64,000 nt of DNA from Streptomyces tagetis (GTDB taxonomy: Bacteria > Actinomycetota > Actinomycetes > Streptomycetales > Streptomycetaceae): contig NZ_JAGPNL010000003.1 of assembly GCF_018069565.1 (NCBI RefSeq), forward strand, positions 496,001 to 560,000, given 5' to 3'. Shown here in pieces: positions 23,866 to 38,184 of this stretch. A program made the position numbers and the translations under genes. The notes below the pieces were generated by a model that did not search any database, was not told the origin of the DNA, and saw only the letters and a program-made list of their open reading frames with translations. Each line of letters opens with the position of its first letter. Position 1 is the stretch's first letter.

Positions 23866-23900
23866 ACCGCCCCGTCCTCCACGCTGGAGGGCGGGGCGGT
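23866..23900. terminator. Long hairpin in the prophage end region
   Basis: 16-bp arms (23866-23881 and 23885-23900) with one mismatch and a 3-nt loop, followed by TT. No gene lies between it and the tRNA, so it may insulate the prophage end or end an unseen small transcript. A GTGCTC/GAGCAC pair (23841-23864) precedes it. Confidence 0.45.
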
Positions 23901-24216
23901 TTACTGTGTCGAGGCGTCCCCCGCCGACGAAGACGACGGGGGACACCCTTCCGGCGAGGGACCTCCCGAGTACCCCCACCGGGCTTGCCATGGGGCTATG
24001 CGTCAGGCGTCCGGAGCCGTCACGTCCGCCTCCCCACGCGCACTGTACCTACAGCACTGTCCGATCTACAGCCTGTAGCGAAGGCGTCCACCAAACCTTC
24101 AACCGGTGGTCGCCGGTTGAAGTTACGGACTAGTACCGGACTCTCAAGATCGACAAATGTAGATGGCCGGTAGATCCAAGAGATCTACCGGCCATCTGAC
24201 CTGGCGTTACGCCTTG
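23901..24216. other. Gene-free prophage-tRNA junction with arm-like repeats
   Basis: I see no credible gene here. The sequence has short repeats uncommon elsewhere in the window: CACTGT twice (24041-24046, 24055-24060), CTACAG twice (24049-24054, 24066-24071), a CTACAG-C-CTGTAG palindrome at 24066-24078, and a perfect 10-bp inverted repeat CTTCAACCGG / CCGGTTGAAG at 24097-24122. Its base composition is less GC-biased than the flanks. Short repeats beside a tRNA 3' end resemble arm-type integrase sites of an attachment region. The matching left end lies outside the window, so this is inference. Confidence 0.45.
24161..24197. terminator. Perfect 16-bp hairpin downstream of tRNA-Ile
   Basis: Arms AGATGGCCGGTAGATC at 24161-24176 and its exact complement at 24182-24197, 5-nt loop. 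On the tRNA strand it follows the tRNA 3' end by about 20 nt, so it is the likely tRNA terminator, possibly supplied by the prophage end. Confidence 0.7.
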
Positions 24217-24290
24217 TGGGGCTAACAGGATTTGAACCTGTGGCCTCATCCTTATCAGGGATGCGCTCTAACCAACTGAGCTATAGCCCC
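24217..24290 (-). tRNA. tRNA-Ile (anticodon GAT)
   Basis: 74 nt on the minus strand with a complete cloverleaf: acceptor GGGGCTA/TAGCCCC, D arm GCTC...GAGC, anticodon stem CATCC/GGATG with loop CTGATAA, T arm ACAGG-TTCAAAT-CCTGT, discriminator A. CCA is not encoded. It is a classic target for integrases; the prophage lies directly on its 3' side and the gene is intact, as expected when the element carries the 3' end of the tRNA. Confidence 0.95.
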
Positions 24291-24329
24291 GCCGCGCTCT
24301 GCGGGGGCGTCCCGCGCGCTGACTCCTGA

Positions 24330-24358
24330 AGGTTAGCGCACGAGGTGGGCACTGCCAA
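24330..24358 (-). promoter_or_regulatory. tRNA-Ile promoter
   Basis: On the minus strand TTGGCA (24353-24358), 17-bp spacer, TAACCT (24330-24335), about 40 nt before the tRNA. Confidence 0.6.
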
Positions 24359-24388
24359 AATCGGTTGTCGCGGCCTTGTCCGCCGAGG

Positions 24389-25111
24389 TCACTCGTCCTC
24401 GGCGAGGGTCAGCTCGACGCCGCCGACGAAGCCGGCGGAGAGGTTGTAGATGAACGCGCCGAGCGTCGCCAGCGCCGTAGCGAGGACGACGTCGATGACC
24501 GCGATGATCGTCGTGAAGAGCAGCACATTGGGCAGCGAGAGGAACGACTGCAGGTCGAAGCCGTTGGACTCGTTGGAACCCGTGGCCTCGGAGATGGTGC
24601 CGCCGACCGTCGAGAAGACGCCCATGGCGTCCATGACCATCCACAGCACCGCGGAGGCCACGATCGTGCAGACGCCGAGCGCGATGGAGAGCAGGAAGCT
24701 GACCTTCATCACCGACCACGGGTCGGCCTTGGCGACGCGCAGCCGGGCCTTGCGGACGCGGGGCGTGGTGCGGGCCCCGGTGCGCGGCCGGCGCACGCCG
24801 GCGGCCGTACCGCCGTCGCCCTGGGTCGGGTAGGCCTGCGGCGGGTGGTACGGGCCGCCGCTCGGCTGCGGCTGCCGTTCCCCCGGCAGCGGCGAGGCCG
24901 CCTGCTGGGGCTGCGGGCCTCGGGTGTCCGTCACAGTTCCCCCCTGGGGTCCGTGTGGGTCAGACGCGTGGGTGCCGCTCGCGCCGTCGTCGATCCTGCG
25001 CAGTTGAGTCGTGTGCGAATCCGTCGCACGCGCGGCGAAGCCACGGCCGCCGCCGTTGGTCTCCGTACCCGTGGGGGTACCGGCCGATCCGGCGCCCGTG
25101 GCTCCGCTCAC
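24389..25111 (-). CDS. DUF3566 membrane protein (gyrA-linked)
   Basis: 240 aa. Residues 1-120 are Gly/Pro/Gln-rich and disordered. The conserved part starts VRKARLRVAKADPWSVMKVSFLLSIALGVCTIVASAVLWMVMDAMGVF, followed by a loop and a second hydrophobic stretch, the DUF3566 domain with two to three membrane spans. Homologues (such as Rv0007) lie just downstream of gyrA in actinobacteria; a cell-division link has been proposed for relatives. It follows gyrA by 18 nt in the same direction. Confidence 0.85.
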   Translation of the reverse strand: MSGATGAGSAGTPTGTETNGGGRGFAARATDSHTTQLRRIDDGASGTHASDPHGPQGGTVTDTRGPQPQQAASPLPGERQPQPSGGPYHPPQAYPTQGDGGTAAGVRRPRTGARTTPRVRKARLRVAKADPWSVMKVSFLLSIALGVCTIVASAVLWMVMDAMGVFSTVGGTISEATGSNESNGFDLQSFLSLPNVLLFTTIIAVIDVVLATALATLGAFIYNLSAGFVGGVELTLAEDE

Positions 25112-25129
25112 GATGACTCTCTCCTCGTG

Positions 25130-27727
<2,598 letters not shown>

Positions 27728-27769
27728 TGCTGGTGAAGGTCCTTCCTGGTGCGGTCAGCCGTGACCGAC

Positions 27770-30254
<2,485 letters not shown>

Positions 30255-30836
30255 TCAGCCGTAGGTGTCGCCGGGGCCCTTGCTCCCGGGGGCGCGCAAG
30301 GGTCCGTACCGGCGCGCGGAGCCGCCCGCGCCTCCAGGACCGTGCACCTTGATCAGCCGGACCGACCCGTGCCCGAGATCCTCGTTGATCCGCGCGACGA
30401 GCGTCGGGGCGAGCAGCCGCAGGTTGGTCGCCCAGGCCGTGGAGTCGCAGCGCACGCTCAGCACGCGCTCGTCCTCGTCGTAGCGCTCCGGGACGCAGTG
30501 CTTGGCGACGTCCTCACCGACGATCTGCGGCCAGCGGCCCATCACCCCGCCGACCGCGGCCGGCGCCTCCCAGCCCCGCTCGGTGATCAGCCGGTTGATC
30601 GCCGAACCGAGCGCCATGGGGTCGCGTCCGTCGGCGCGCGCGCCGGAGCGCAGGCCGGCGCCGCGGCGCACCTGCTTGCGCTGCTGCGCCGCGTCTCCCC
30701 GCGCACGGGCCGCCTCGCGCGCCGCCCGCAGCGCCACGCGCGCCAGATCCACGCCGGAGGGCTCGGGCGCCTTCCCCGGGAGGCCGCCGGGGCCCTTCCC
30801 GGCGGCGGGGTCGACTGTCGGCTCGCCCGGGTTCAC
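30255..30836 (-). CDS. DUF721 / DciA-like protein
   Basis: 193 aa from a GTG overlapping the recF stop. The disordered N-terminal half includes an Arg-rich stretch. The C-terminal half has the DUF721 core: [82 protein letters not shown]. In many bacteria DUF721 proteins (DciA) recruit or load the replicative helicase at the origin. Its place among recF, dnaN and dnaA fits that role. Confidence 0.88.
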   Translation of the reverse strand: MNPGEPTVDPAAGKGPGGLPGKAPEPSGVDLARVALRAAREAARARGDAAQQRKQVRRGAGLRSGARADGRDPMALGSAINRLITERGWEAPAAVGGVMGRWPQIVGEDVAKHCVPERYDEDERVLSVRCDSTAWATNLRLLAPTLVARINEDLGHGSVRLIKVHGPGGAGGSARRYGPLRAPGSKGPGDTYG

Positions 30837-31954
30837 GCGCGCTCCACCGTCCCCTCCGCCACCGCGAACCGGGTCCCGGCCAGGACGTGCGGGACGTCGT
30901 CGCCGACGGCCGCGGTCACCAGCACCTGTTCGCCGGGGGCGACCAGCTCGGCCAGCCGCTCCCTTCGCCGGACGTCCAGTTCGGCGAAGACGTCGTCCAG
31001 CACCAGCACCGGCTCGTTCCCCTCGGCCCGCAGCAGGTCGTAGGAGGCCAGCCGCAGCGCGAGCGCGTAGGACCAGGACTCGCCGTGGGAGGCGTAGCCC
31101 TTGGCGGGCATGCCGCCGAGCTTGAGCAGCAGGTCGTCCCGGTGGGGTCCGACCAGGGTGACACCGCGCTCGATCTCCTGCTTGCGGACCTCGGCGAGCG
31201 CCGCCCTGACCTGCTCGAACAGGTCCTCGCGGCTGTGCGCCTCGCCGGGCGCGGAGGCCCGGTACTCCAGGACGACGGGTCCGCCGCCGGGGGCCAGTTG
31301 CTCGTACGCCTTGTCGGCCAGCGGCTGCACGGCGGCAATCAGGTCCAGGCGCTGGGCGAGCAGTTCGGCGCCGGCCCGCGCGAGGTGCTGGTCCCAGACG
31401 TCGAGCGTGGAGAGGTCGAGGGTGCGGCCACCGTGGCGGCGGGCGAGCGCGGCCGATTTCAGCAGGGTGTTGCGCTGCTTGAGGACGCGGTCGTAGTCGG
31501 AGCGGACGGCGGCCATGCGCGGGGAGCGCGCGGTGATCAGCTCGTCGAGGAAGCGGCGCCGCTCGCCGGGGTCACCCTTGATCAGCGCGAGGTCCTCGGG
31601 CGCGAAGAGCACGGTGCGCACGATGCCCAGCACGTCACGTGGTCTGACCTGGGAGGACCGGTTGACGCGGGCGCGGTTGGCACGGCCCGGGTTCAGCTCC
31701 AGCTCGATGAGCTGCTGCCGCTCGCCCTGGCGGACCTGCGCCCGGATGATCGCCCGGTCGGCGCCCACGCGGACCAGGGGGGCGTCGGAGGAGACCCGGT
31801 GGCTGCCGAGGGTCGCCAGGTAGCCGACCGCCTCGACCAGGTTGGTCTTGCCCTGGCCGTTGGGGCCGACGAAGGCCGTCACGCCCGGGTCCAGCGGGAC
31901 CTCGACCCGGGCGTAGGAGCGGAAGTCGGCCAGCGACAGATGCGTGACGTGCAT
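30833..31954 (-). CDS. recF: RecF recombination mediator
   Basis: 373 aa. ABC-type ATPase that helps load RecA at gaps. Opens [53 protein letters not shown], with the Walker A in [12 protein letters not shown] signature side: [17 protein letters not shown]; Walker B/D-loop: [20 protein letters not shown]. Standard length. Stop overlaps the DUF721 start (GTGA). Confidence 0.95.
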   Translation of the reverse strand: MHVTHLSLADFRSYARVEVPLDPGVTAFVGPNGQGKTNLVEAVGYLATLGSHRVSSDAPLVRVGADRAIIRAQVRQGERQQLIELELNPGRANRARVNRSSQVRPRDVLGIVRTVLFAPEDLALIKGDPGERRRFLDELITARSPRMAAVRSDYDRVLKQRNTLLKSAALARRHGGRTLDLSTLDVWDQHLARAGAELLAQRLDLIAAVQPLADKAYEQLAPGGGPVVLEYRASAPGEAHSREDLFEQVRAALAEVRKQEIERGVTLVGPHRDDLLLKLGGMPAKGYASHGESWSYALALRLASYDLLRAEGNEPVLVLDDVFAELDVRRRERLAELVAPGEQVLVTAAVGDDVPHVLAGTRFAVAEGTVERA

Positions 31955-31990
31955 GGTCGTTCGCCGACCTCCGTTCCTTCGGGAGTTGCC

Positions 31991-32866
31991 CTACTTCTTT
32001 TCCACCGCGTGGCCGCCGAACTGGTTGCGCAGCGCGGCGATCATCTTCATCTGCGGCGAGTCGTCCTGCCGGGAGGCGAAACGCGCGAAGAGCGACGCGG
32101 TGATCGCCGGCAGCGGCACCGCGTGGTCGATCGCCGCCTCCACCGTCCAGCGTCCCTCACCGGAGTCCTGCGCGTAGCCCCGCAGCGCGTCCAGGTGCTC
32201 GTCCTCGTCGAGGGCGTCGACCGCCAGGTCCAGCAGCCAGGACCGGATGACAGTCCCCTCCTGCCAGGAACGGAAGACCTCGCGGACGTTCTCCACGGAG
32301 TCGACCTTCTCCAGCAGCTCCCAGCCCTCGGCGTACGCCTGCATCATCGCGTACTCGATGCCGTTGTGGACCATCTTGGCGAAGTGGCCCGCGCCCACCT
32401 TGCCCGCGTGCACCGCGCCGAGGTCGCCCTCCGGCTTGAGCGCGTCGAAGACCGGCTGCACGGTGGCGATGTGCTCCGGGTCGCCGCCGTACATGAGCGC
32501 GTAGCCGTTCTCCAGGCCCCACACGCCGCCGGAGACGCCGCAGTCGACGAAGCCGATGCCCTTGGCGGCCAGTTGCTCCGCGTGCCGCTCGTCGTCCGTC
32601 CAGCGGGAGTTGCCGCCGTCCACGACGATGTCGCCGGGCTCCAGCAGCTCGGCGAGGTGGTCGATGGTGGCCTGGGTGGCCTCGCCGGCCGGGACCATCA
32701 CCCAGACCACGCGCGGACCCGTGAGCTTGCCCACGAGGTCTTCCAGGCTGTGGACGTCGGCGAGGTCCGGGTTGCGGTCGTATCCGACGACGGTGTGGCC
32801 GGCGCGGCGGACCCGCTCGCGCATGTTGCCGCCCATCTTGCCGAGGCCGACGAGACCGAGCTCCAT
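31991..32866 (-). CDS. gnd: 6-phosphogluconate dehydrogenase (short, NAD-type)
   Basis: 291 aa. Oxidatively decarboxylates 6-phosphogluconate to ribulose 5-phosphate. N-terminal Rossmann motif GLVGLGKMGGNMRERVRRAGHTVVGYDRN; the Asn after Asp-Arg suggests NAD preference, as in short-form enzymes. Substrate motifs DGGNSRWTDD, FVDCGVSGGVWGLENGYALM and the catalytic Lys in GAGHFAKMVHNGIEY. About 290 residues is normal for the short class. Located between recF and dnaN as in other Streptomyces. Confidence 0.92.
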   Translation of the reverse strand: MELGLVGLGKMGGNMRERVRRAGHTVVGYDRNPDLADVHSLEDLVGKLTGPRVVWVMVPAGEATQATIDHLAELLEPGDIVVDGGNSRWTDDERHAEQLAAKGIGFVDCGVSGGVWGLENGYALMYGGDPEHIATVQPVFDALKPEGDLGAVHAGKVGAGHFAKMVHNGIEYAMMQAYAEGWELLEKVDSVENVREVFRSWQEGTVIRSWLLDLAVDALDEDEHLDALRGYAQDSGEGRWTVEAAIDHAVPLPAITASLFARFASRQDDSPQMKMIAALRNQFGGHAVEKK

Positions 32867-33107
32867 CAGTTGCGTTCCTTAGGTGTGCGAGGTGGCGTGA
32901 CGGCACGTCCGAACGTGTCGGATGCGTGCCGCGGCACGTTCGTATCCGCGTACGAGCCTAAACCCGGACGCTCATGCACACCTGTGGGCACATGCGCTCA
33001 TACGTACGCTCTCACCTGCGACATCGTCTCGCGGAGCGCCGGTCGTCCACGGACCGCGGAGGCCCTGTGGACGACCGGGACGCCACCCGGCGGCGACGGC
33101 GGCCGGG

Positions 33108-34238
33108 TCAGCCGCTCAGCCGCACCGGCATGATCAGGTACTTGTACGCCTCGTCCGCCTCGGCGTCGACCGCGGGCCGCCCGCTGAGCAGCGCCGGCTT
33201 GGTGGACGTGGTGAAGGAGAGCTGGGCCACCGGCGAGTCGATGGCGCTCAGCCCGTCCAGCAGGAAGGTCGGGTTGAAGGCGATCGAGATGTCGTCGCCC
33301 TCCAACTGGGCGTCGACCCTTTCCACAGCCTGTGCGTCGTCGCTGGAGCCGGCCTCCAGGATGAGCACGCCCTGCTCGAAGCTGAGCCGCACCGGCGTGT
33401 TGCGCTCGGCGACCAGGGCGACGCGCTTGACGGCCTCCACGAAGGGGGCGGTCTCGATGACGGCGACGCTGTTGAACTCGGTCGGGAAGAGCGTCTTGTA
33501 CTTCGGGAGGTCGCCCTCCAGCAGACGCGTGGTGGTGCGCCGGCCGGCGCCCTCGAAGCCGATCAGGCCCTCGCCGGCGCCCGAGCCGGACAGCGCCAGG
33601 ATGACCTGGTCGCCGCTGGTCAGCGCCTTGGCGGTGTCCAGGAGCGTCTTGGCGGGCACCAGGGCGACCGCGGAGGCGTCCGGGTTCTCCGGCTTCCACA
33701 GGAACTCGCGGACCGCGAAGCGGTAGCGGTCGGTGGAGGCCAGCGTCACCGTGTCGCCCTCGATCTCGATGCGCACACCGGTCAGGACGGGCAGCGTGTC
33801 GTCGCGGCCGGCGGCGATGGCGACCTGCTGCACGGCGGAGGAGAAGACCTCGCCGGGGACGGTGCCCGTCGCGTTCGGCATCTGGGGCAGCGCCGGGTAC
33901 TCCTCCACGGGCAGGGTGTGGAGAGTGAACCGCGAGGAGCCGCAGACCACCGTCGCCCGTACACCGTCTGTGGAGATCTCCACCGGCCGGTTGGGCAGGG
34001 CGCGGGAGATGTCGGCGAGCAGCCGGCCGGAGACCAGGACGGTGCCCTCCTCCTCGACCTCCGCCTCCACCGAGACCCGCGCGGAGACCTCGTAGTCGAA
34101 GCTGGACAGGCTGAGCTGCCCCTCCTCGGCCTTCAGCAACAGGCCGGCGAGGACCGGCGCCGGCGGACGGGCCGGGAGGCTGCGTGCCGCCCAGGCCACT
34201 GCCTCCGCGAGTACGTCGCGTTCCACCCGGATCTTCAC
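33108..34238 (-). CDS. dnaN: DNA polymerase III sliding clamp (beta)
   Basis: 376 aa from a GTG at 34238 with AGGAGGC upstream; frames extend further upstream, but this start gives the family's usual N-terminus MKIRVERDVLAEAVAWAARSLPARPPAPVLAGLLL. Three similar clamp domains follow. Later motifs include LLADISRALPNRPVEI, LTGVRIEIEGDTVTLASTDRYRFAVREF and the C-terminal KYLIMPVRLSG. Dimer encircles DNA and tethers polymerase. Transcribed away from oriC. Confidence 0.96.
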   Translation of the reverse strand: MKIRVERDVLAEAVAWAARSLPARPPAPVLAGLLLKAEEGQLSLSSFDYEVSARVSVEAEVEEEGTVLVSGRLLADISRALPNRPVEISTDGVRATVVCGSSRFTLHTLPVEEYPALPQMPNATGTVPGEVFSSAVQQVAIAAGRDDTLPVLTGVRIEIEGDTVTLASTDRYRFAVREFLWKPENPDASAVALVPAKTLLDTAKALTSGDQVILALSGSGAGEGLIGFEGAGRRTTTRLLEGDLPKYKTLFPTEFNSVAVIETAPFVEAVKRVALVAERNTPVRLSFEQGVLILEAGSSDDAQAVERVDAQLEGDDISIAFNPTFLLDGLSAIDSPVAQLSFTTSTKPALLSGRPAVDAEADEAYKYLIMPVRLSG

Positions 34239-35069
34239 CGTAAGCCGCCTCCTGCTGTTGCCGGCGCTTCTCGCCCTGCTTCGCCTTCGTCGTCTGACCC
34301 GGTGTCGCCGGCCCTCCCTGGGGGCAGGACACCGGGAACCAGTCTGACGCACCGCACTGACAGTAGGTGCCGTCCGGGGTCAAGTCATGACGAGGGGCGG
34401 TCGGGCCTCAAGGGGCGAGTTGTGCACAGGTCCCGCTTCGAAACGGATTCCGCTCTCTTACAGGTCGGGAGTAGTAGTAGGGCCTGTGGATACCGTGGAT
34501 AACCTCGTTTGCCCAGGTCAGAGCAGGAATTTTGTCCACTGACCCTGTGGGCGGAGCCGGTGGACAACCAGGGCTCTCTGTGGAGAACGGAAAGTTCTGC
34601 ACACGCCGTGCACAGGAAGGGGCGACTTCTCCCCAGGTGCGTCCCCAGGTTTACCCACCTTTCCCACAGCCCAACCCGGCATCCTCGTGTGACGCCTTTC
34701 ACTCGTCGCGGTGAGATGCCGCGTCGCGTTGCCGAACAGTGGACAGAGGTGTGGAGAAGCGGGCGATCGCTGGGGACAACCGGCCTCAGCCTGTGGGTCA
34801 CCGGTGGACAACGCGATCAGCGCCCTGGGGATGGATTCGCTGTCCACAGCCTGTGGATATCTTTTGTCCACCAATCCACAGGGAGGTGACCTGCCCTGAT
34901 GATCCCTCACCTGCCCAGGCTGTGGACAAGATCGGGACAACTTCGCGGTCCCCAAGGTGTGGACGGAAAAAAGTCGCCGAATCTGTGGACGGAGACCGTA
35001 ACCCGGGAGGTATTCGAACAGCGGATGACGTGGGCACGGCCGGCGCGAGACGGGCGGGAGGGGTGGGGA

Positions 35070-35113
35070 CGGCGGTCGGACGGCGGTTGGAAGGCGGTTG
35101 GAAGGCGGTCGGA
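35070..35113. repeat. Four tandem 11-bp repeats beside oriC
   Basis: GGCGGTCGGAC, GGCGGTTGGAA, GGCGGTTGGAA, GGCGGTCGGAG head to tail. A related 12-mer CTGCCGGAAGGC occurs twice just after (35117 and 35149). Confidence 0.75.
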
Positions 35114-35210
35114 GGTCTGCCGGAAGGCCGTCGGGCGCTCACTGGAGGACTGCCGGAAGGCTGTGGGAGAGCCGTGGTCGCCGTTGCCGCGGGGTCCTGT
35201 GGCCGCCGAA

Positions 35211-35251
35211 ACCCCGCGACCCCGCGACCCCGCGACCCCCGCGACCCCGTG
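35211..35251. repeat. Five tandem 8-bp repeats beside oriC
   Basis: ACCCCGCG three times exactly, then ACCCCCGCG and ACCCCGTG. Very GC-rich; no known protein site. Confidence 0.75.
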
Positions 35252-35359
35252 GCAGCCGTCCGCCGGGCGTCGGCGGCGTCGCCGGGCGGGGGCGGCGGCT
35301 GGGGCGGGTCTCCCGCCCAGGAGCCCCTGACGGCCGCCAGGAGCCCCTTCGCGGCACAC

Positions 35360-35396
35360 GACGGCGCCCCCGGTCCGTCGTCCCGGGGGCGCCGTC
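35360..35396 (-). terminator. dnaA terminator
   Basis: Perfect 14-bp arms (35360-35373 and 35383-35396, 9-nt loop) just after the dnaA stop. It shields oriC from dnaA transcription. Confidence 0.78.
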
Positions 35397-35411
35397 AGGT
35401 GAGCGCCGGCG

Positions 35412-37277
35412 TCAGCCGTTCTTGATGCGGTTGGTCAGCTCGGTCACCTGGTTGTAGATGGAGCGCCGCTCGGCCATCAGGTTCCGGATCTTCCGGTCGG
35501 CGTGCATCACGGTGGTGTGGTCCCGGCCGCCGAAGAGCGCGCCGATCTTCGGCAGCGACAGATCCGTCAGCTCCCGGCACAGGTACATGGCGATCTGCCG
35601 GGCCGTGACGAGCTGGCGCCCCCGCGAACTGCCGCACAGATCCTCGACGGTCAGCCCGAAATAGTCGGCGGTCGCGCCCATGATGGCCGTCGAGGTGATC
35701 TCCGGCGTCGAGTCCTCGCCCCCGGGGATCAGGTCCTTGAGGACGATCTCCGTCAGCCCCAGGTCCACCGGCTGCCGGTTGAGGGAGGCGAACGCCGTCA
35801 CCCGGATCAGCGCGCCCTCCAGCTCCCGGATGTTGCGCGAGATGCGGGAGGCGATGAACTCCAGCACCTCCGGCGGGGCGTTGAGCTGCTCCTGGACCGC
35901 CTTCTTGCGCAGGATCGCGATCCGCGTCTCCAGCTCGGGCGGCTGGACGTCGGTGATCAGGCCCCACTCGAAGCGGTTGCGCAGCCGGTCCTCCAGCGTG
36001 ACGAGCTGCTTCGGCGGCCGGTCGCTGGAGAGCACGATCTGCTTGTTGGCGTTGTGGAGCGTGTTGAAGGTGTGGAAGAACTCCTCCTGCGTCGACTCCT
36101 TGTCCGCCAGGAACTGGATGTCGTCGACGAGCAGGATGTCCATCTCGCGGTAGCGCTTGCGGAAGCTGTCGCCCTTGCCGTCGCGGATCGAGTTGATGAA
36201 CTCGTTCGTGAACTCCTCGGAGCTGACGTACCGCACGCGCGTGCCCGGGTACAGGCTCCGCGCGTAGTGCCCGATCGCGTGCAGCAGGTGCGTCTTGCCG
36301 AGGCCCGACTCCCCGTAGATGAACAGCGGGTTGTACGCCTTCGCCGGCGCCTCGGCGACCGCCACGGCCGCCGCGTGCGCGAAGCGGTTCGACGCGCCGA
36401 TCACGAAGGTGTCGAAGAGGTACTTCGGGTTCAGCCGCGCGGTCGGCTCGCCGGGGCCGGAGGCCGGTGCGGGCTGCGCGGCCAGCGGGCCCGGGGCGCC
36501 GGTGGCCGGACCGGGCCCGACGGGGCCGCCGCGGTGGACGTGGCCGGAGGACGAGGGGTCGGGCAGGTCGCGCCGGGGGCCGCGCCCGTCGTAGTCGCTG
36601 CGCGGTCCGTCGTAGTCGCCGCGCTGCGGCTCGTACGGCGAGCGGTCCGGCGGCTGCGGGCGGTAGTCCTGCGGGTACGGCTCCTGGCCGTAGGAGTCCT
36701 GGCCGTACGCGTCCGGGGAGTAGCCGTCCCCCGAGGGCGACGCGTACGGGTCCCGGTCCGGGAAGCCCAGGCGCTGCTGCTGCCAGCCGTACTCGTCCTG
36801 CTGCCCCGGCCGTGGCCAGGAGCCCGGCTCGGGGCGCTGGTACTCCTGCGGGTAGGCCGGGCGGGCGGTCGGAAGCTGGTCGGCGCGGCGGCGGCCGTAC
36901 CCCTCGTACTCGTCGCGGCCCTGACCGGGAGCGGGCAGCTCCGGTTCCTCGTAGCGGGGCTGCGGACGGGCCGGCGGCGCGGCGGGAGCGGCTTGCTCGC
37001 CCACGGAGTCGTCGACGGTGATCGCGATGCGGATCGGACGCCCGCACTCACGGCTCAGCGTCTCGCTGACGACCGGGGCGAGGCGGCCCTCCAGCACGTT
37101 CTTCGCGAACTCGTTCGGCACGGCGAGCAGCGCGGTGTCGGCGACCAGCGCGAGGGGCTGGCAGCGCCTGATCCAGTGCTCGTCCTTGGACTCGACGCCC
37201 TGCCCGCGGCCCTCGCCGAGAAGTTGTTCCAGTACGCGTGGCCACACTGCGGCAAGATCGGCAGGTACGTCAGCCAC
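35412..37277 (-). CDS. dnaA: Chromosomal replication initiator DnaA
   Basis: 621 aa from a GTG at 37277 ([22 protein letters not shown]), the standard Streptomyces N-terminus; longer frames upstream cross the promoter. Domain I is residues 1-95. Domain II is a long disordered stretch rich in Gly, Tyr, Arg, Gln and Pro up to about residue 290, typical of Streptomyces. Domain III has Walker [10 protein letters not shown] (near 320-328), [11 protein letters not shown] and the arginine-finger region. Domain IV ends with [18 protein letters not shown], the DnaA box-binding helix-turn-helix. Confidence 0.97.
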   Translation of the reverse strand: MADVPADLAAVWPRVLEQLLGEGRGQGVESKDEHWIRRCQPLALVADTALLAVPNEFAKNVLEGRLAPVVSETLSRECGRPIRIAITVDDSVGEQAAPAAPPARPQPRYEEPELPAPGQGRDEYEGYGRRRADQLPTARPAYPQEYQRPEPGSWPRPGQQDEYGWQQQRLGFPDRDPYASPSGDGYSPDAYGQDSYGQEPYPQDYRPQPPDRSPYEPQRGDYDGPRSDYDGRGPRRDLPDPSSSGHVHRGGPVGPGPATGAPGPLAAQPAPASGPGEPTARLNPKYLFDTFVIGASNRFAHAAAVAVAEAPAKAYNPLFIYGESGLGKTHLLHAIGHYARSLYPGTRVRYVSSEEFTNEFINSIRDGKGDSFRKRYREMDILLVDDIQFLADKESTQEEFFHTFNTLHNANKQIVLSSDRPPKQLVTLEDRLRNRFEWGLITDVQPPELETRIAILRKKAVQEQLNAPPEVLEFIASRISRNIRELEGALIRVTAFASLNRQPVDLGLTEIVLKDLIPGGEDSTPEITSTAIMGATADYFGLTVEDLCGSSRGRQLVTARQIAMYLCRELTDLSLPKIGALFGGRDHTTVMHADRKIRNLMAERRSIYNQVTELTNRIKNG

Positions 37278-37377
37278 AGGGCACGCTCTCTCACGAGTCC
37301 CTCGAAGGTGTGATTCGGGGACGGGTCGGGATGAAACTCGGATGGGGCAGGGATAGGGAACGAATCGGAGTCCAGTC

Positions 37378-37407
37378 ACGGTAGTCAGCGCGACCGGTAG
37401 GGTTCAA
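37378..37407 (-). promoter_or_regulatory. dnaA promoter
   Basis: On the minus strand TTGAAC (37402-37407), 18-bp spacer, TACCGT (37378-37383), giving a leader near 95 nt. Two DnaA boxes lie just upstream. Confidence 0.62.
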
Positions 37408-37411
37408 GTTG

Positions 37412-37432
37412 TTGTCCCCAGGCTGTGGACAA
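37412..37432. promoter_or_regulatory. DnaA boxes at the dnaA promoter
   Basis: TTGTCCCCA at 37412-37420 and TGTGGACAA at 37424-37432, facing each other 4 bp from the -35. Likely autoregulatory sites. Confidence 0.75.
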
Positions 37433-37454
37433 GTGTCTCCCGGTCATCGTTGGT

Positions 37455-37484
37455 TTGACCGAATGGCGCAGTCGCACGTACCGT
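37455..37484 (+). promoter_or_regulatory. rpmH promoter
   Basis: TTGACC (37455-37460), 18-bp spacer, TACCGT (37479-37484); same -10 and spacer length as the divergent dnaA promoter. The rpmH leader is about 160 nt; I see no riboswitch in it. Confidence 0.6.
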
Positions 37485-37653
37485 AACGAGGTCGAGTTGT
37501 CGATGGCTGCTGCCGCCTGCCTCCGATGGGCACGGATCACGCCCAAGGTGATCGCAAAGCGGTGCACTCGGGCGTAACGAGAGCTACTCGTGGGCGCACG
37601 GTGACAGCCAGGACGGCACCCCGCCAACCCCGATTCTTTTCTGGAGCCCCCGA

Positions 37654-37791
37654 GTGAGCAAGCGCACCTTCCAGCCGAACAACCGTCGTCGCGCGAAGAC
37701 CCACGGCTTCCGGCTGCGTATGCGCACCCGTGCCGGCCGCGCGATTCTCGCGTCTCGCCGCAGCAAGGGTCGCGCCCGTCTGTCCGCCTGA
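37654..37791 (+). CDS. rpmH: 50S ribosomal protein L34
   Basis: 45 aa from a GTG, GGAGCC upstream: [27 protein letters not shown], then [17 protein letters not shown]. Very basic, exactly the L34 pattern and length. Binds 23S rRNA. First gene of the rpmH-rnpA-yidD-yidC-jag run, divergent from dnaA as in most bacteria. Confidence 0.97.
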   Translation: MSKRTFQPNNRRRAKTHGFRLRMRTRAGRAILASRRSKGRARLSA

Positions 37792-37812
37792 TCCCGATCA
37801 GGTCATGACATC

Positions 37813-38184
37813 GTGCTGCCCACCGAGAACCGGCTGAGGCGGCGCGAGGACTTCGCGACCGCGGTACGACGGGGTCGCCGGGCCGGCCGCCCGGCTCTCG
37901 TCGTCCACCTTCGAAGCGGTGCCACGGACCCGCACGCGCCTGGGGAGAGCGCTCCCCCGACACGTGCGGGTTTCGTCGTGAGCAAGGCCGTGGGCAACGC
38001 CGTGGTGCGGAACAAGGTCAAGCGAAGGCTTCGCCATCTGATGCGCGACCGGATCGCCCTGTTGCCCCCCGGTAGCCTGGTAGTCGTACGAGCGCTGGCC
38101 GGTGCGGGCGACGCCGACCACGCACTGCTGGCCCGAGACCTGGACGCCGCTCTGGAGCGGCTCCTGGGAGGGGGCACGCGATGA
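37813..38184 (+). CDS. rnpA: Ribonuclease P protein component
   Basis: 123 aa from a GTG. Protein cofactor of RNase P, which trims tRNA 5' ends. [32 protein letters not shown], then the RNA-binding signature [29 protein letters not shown]. Stop overlaps the yidD ATG (ATGA). Confidence 0.96.
   Translation: MLPTENRLRRREDFATAVRRGRRAGRPALVVHLRSGATDPHAPGESAPPTRAGFVVSKAVGNAVVRNKVKRRLRHLMRDRIALLPPGSLVVVRALAGAGDADHALLARDLDAALERLLGGGTR

Larger units (their letters stand above)
34239..35411. other. oriC: oriC region, DnaA-box cluster
   Basis: The dnaN-dnaA gap. DnaA-box-like 9-mers near TTGTCCACA on either strand lie at 34420, 34485, 34494, 34532, 34559, 34579, 34750, 34771, 34803, 34840, 34852, 34864, 34872, 34921 (perfect, reverse), 34958 and 34984 (9-mer start positions). 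Orientation is mixed, with two clusters separated by about 160 bp. The last two are TGTGGACGG. The dnaA side beyond 35000 is box-free and made of tandem repeats. This is the Streptomyces chromosomal origin. Confidence 0.95.

Noticed and set aside
35211..35251. Tandem 8-bp units as a possible CRISPR array
   Set aside because: Units are contiguous with no spacers and no cas genes are present.
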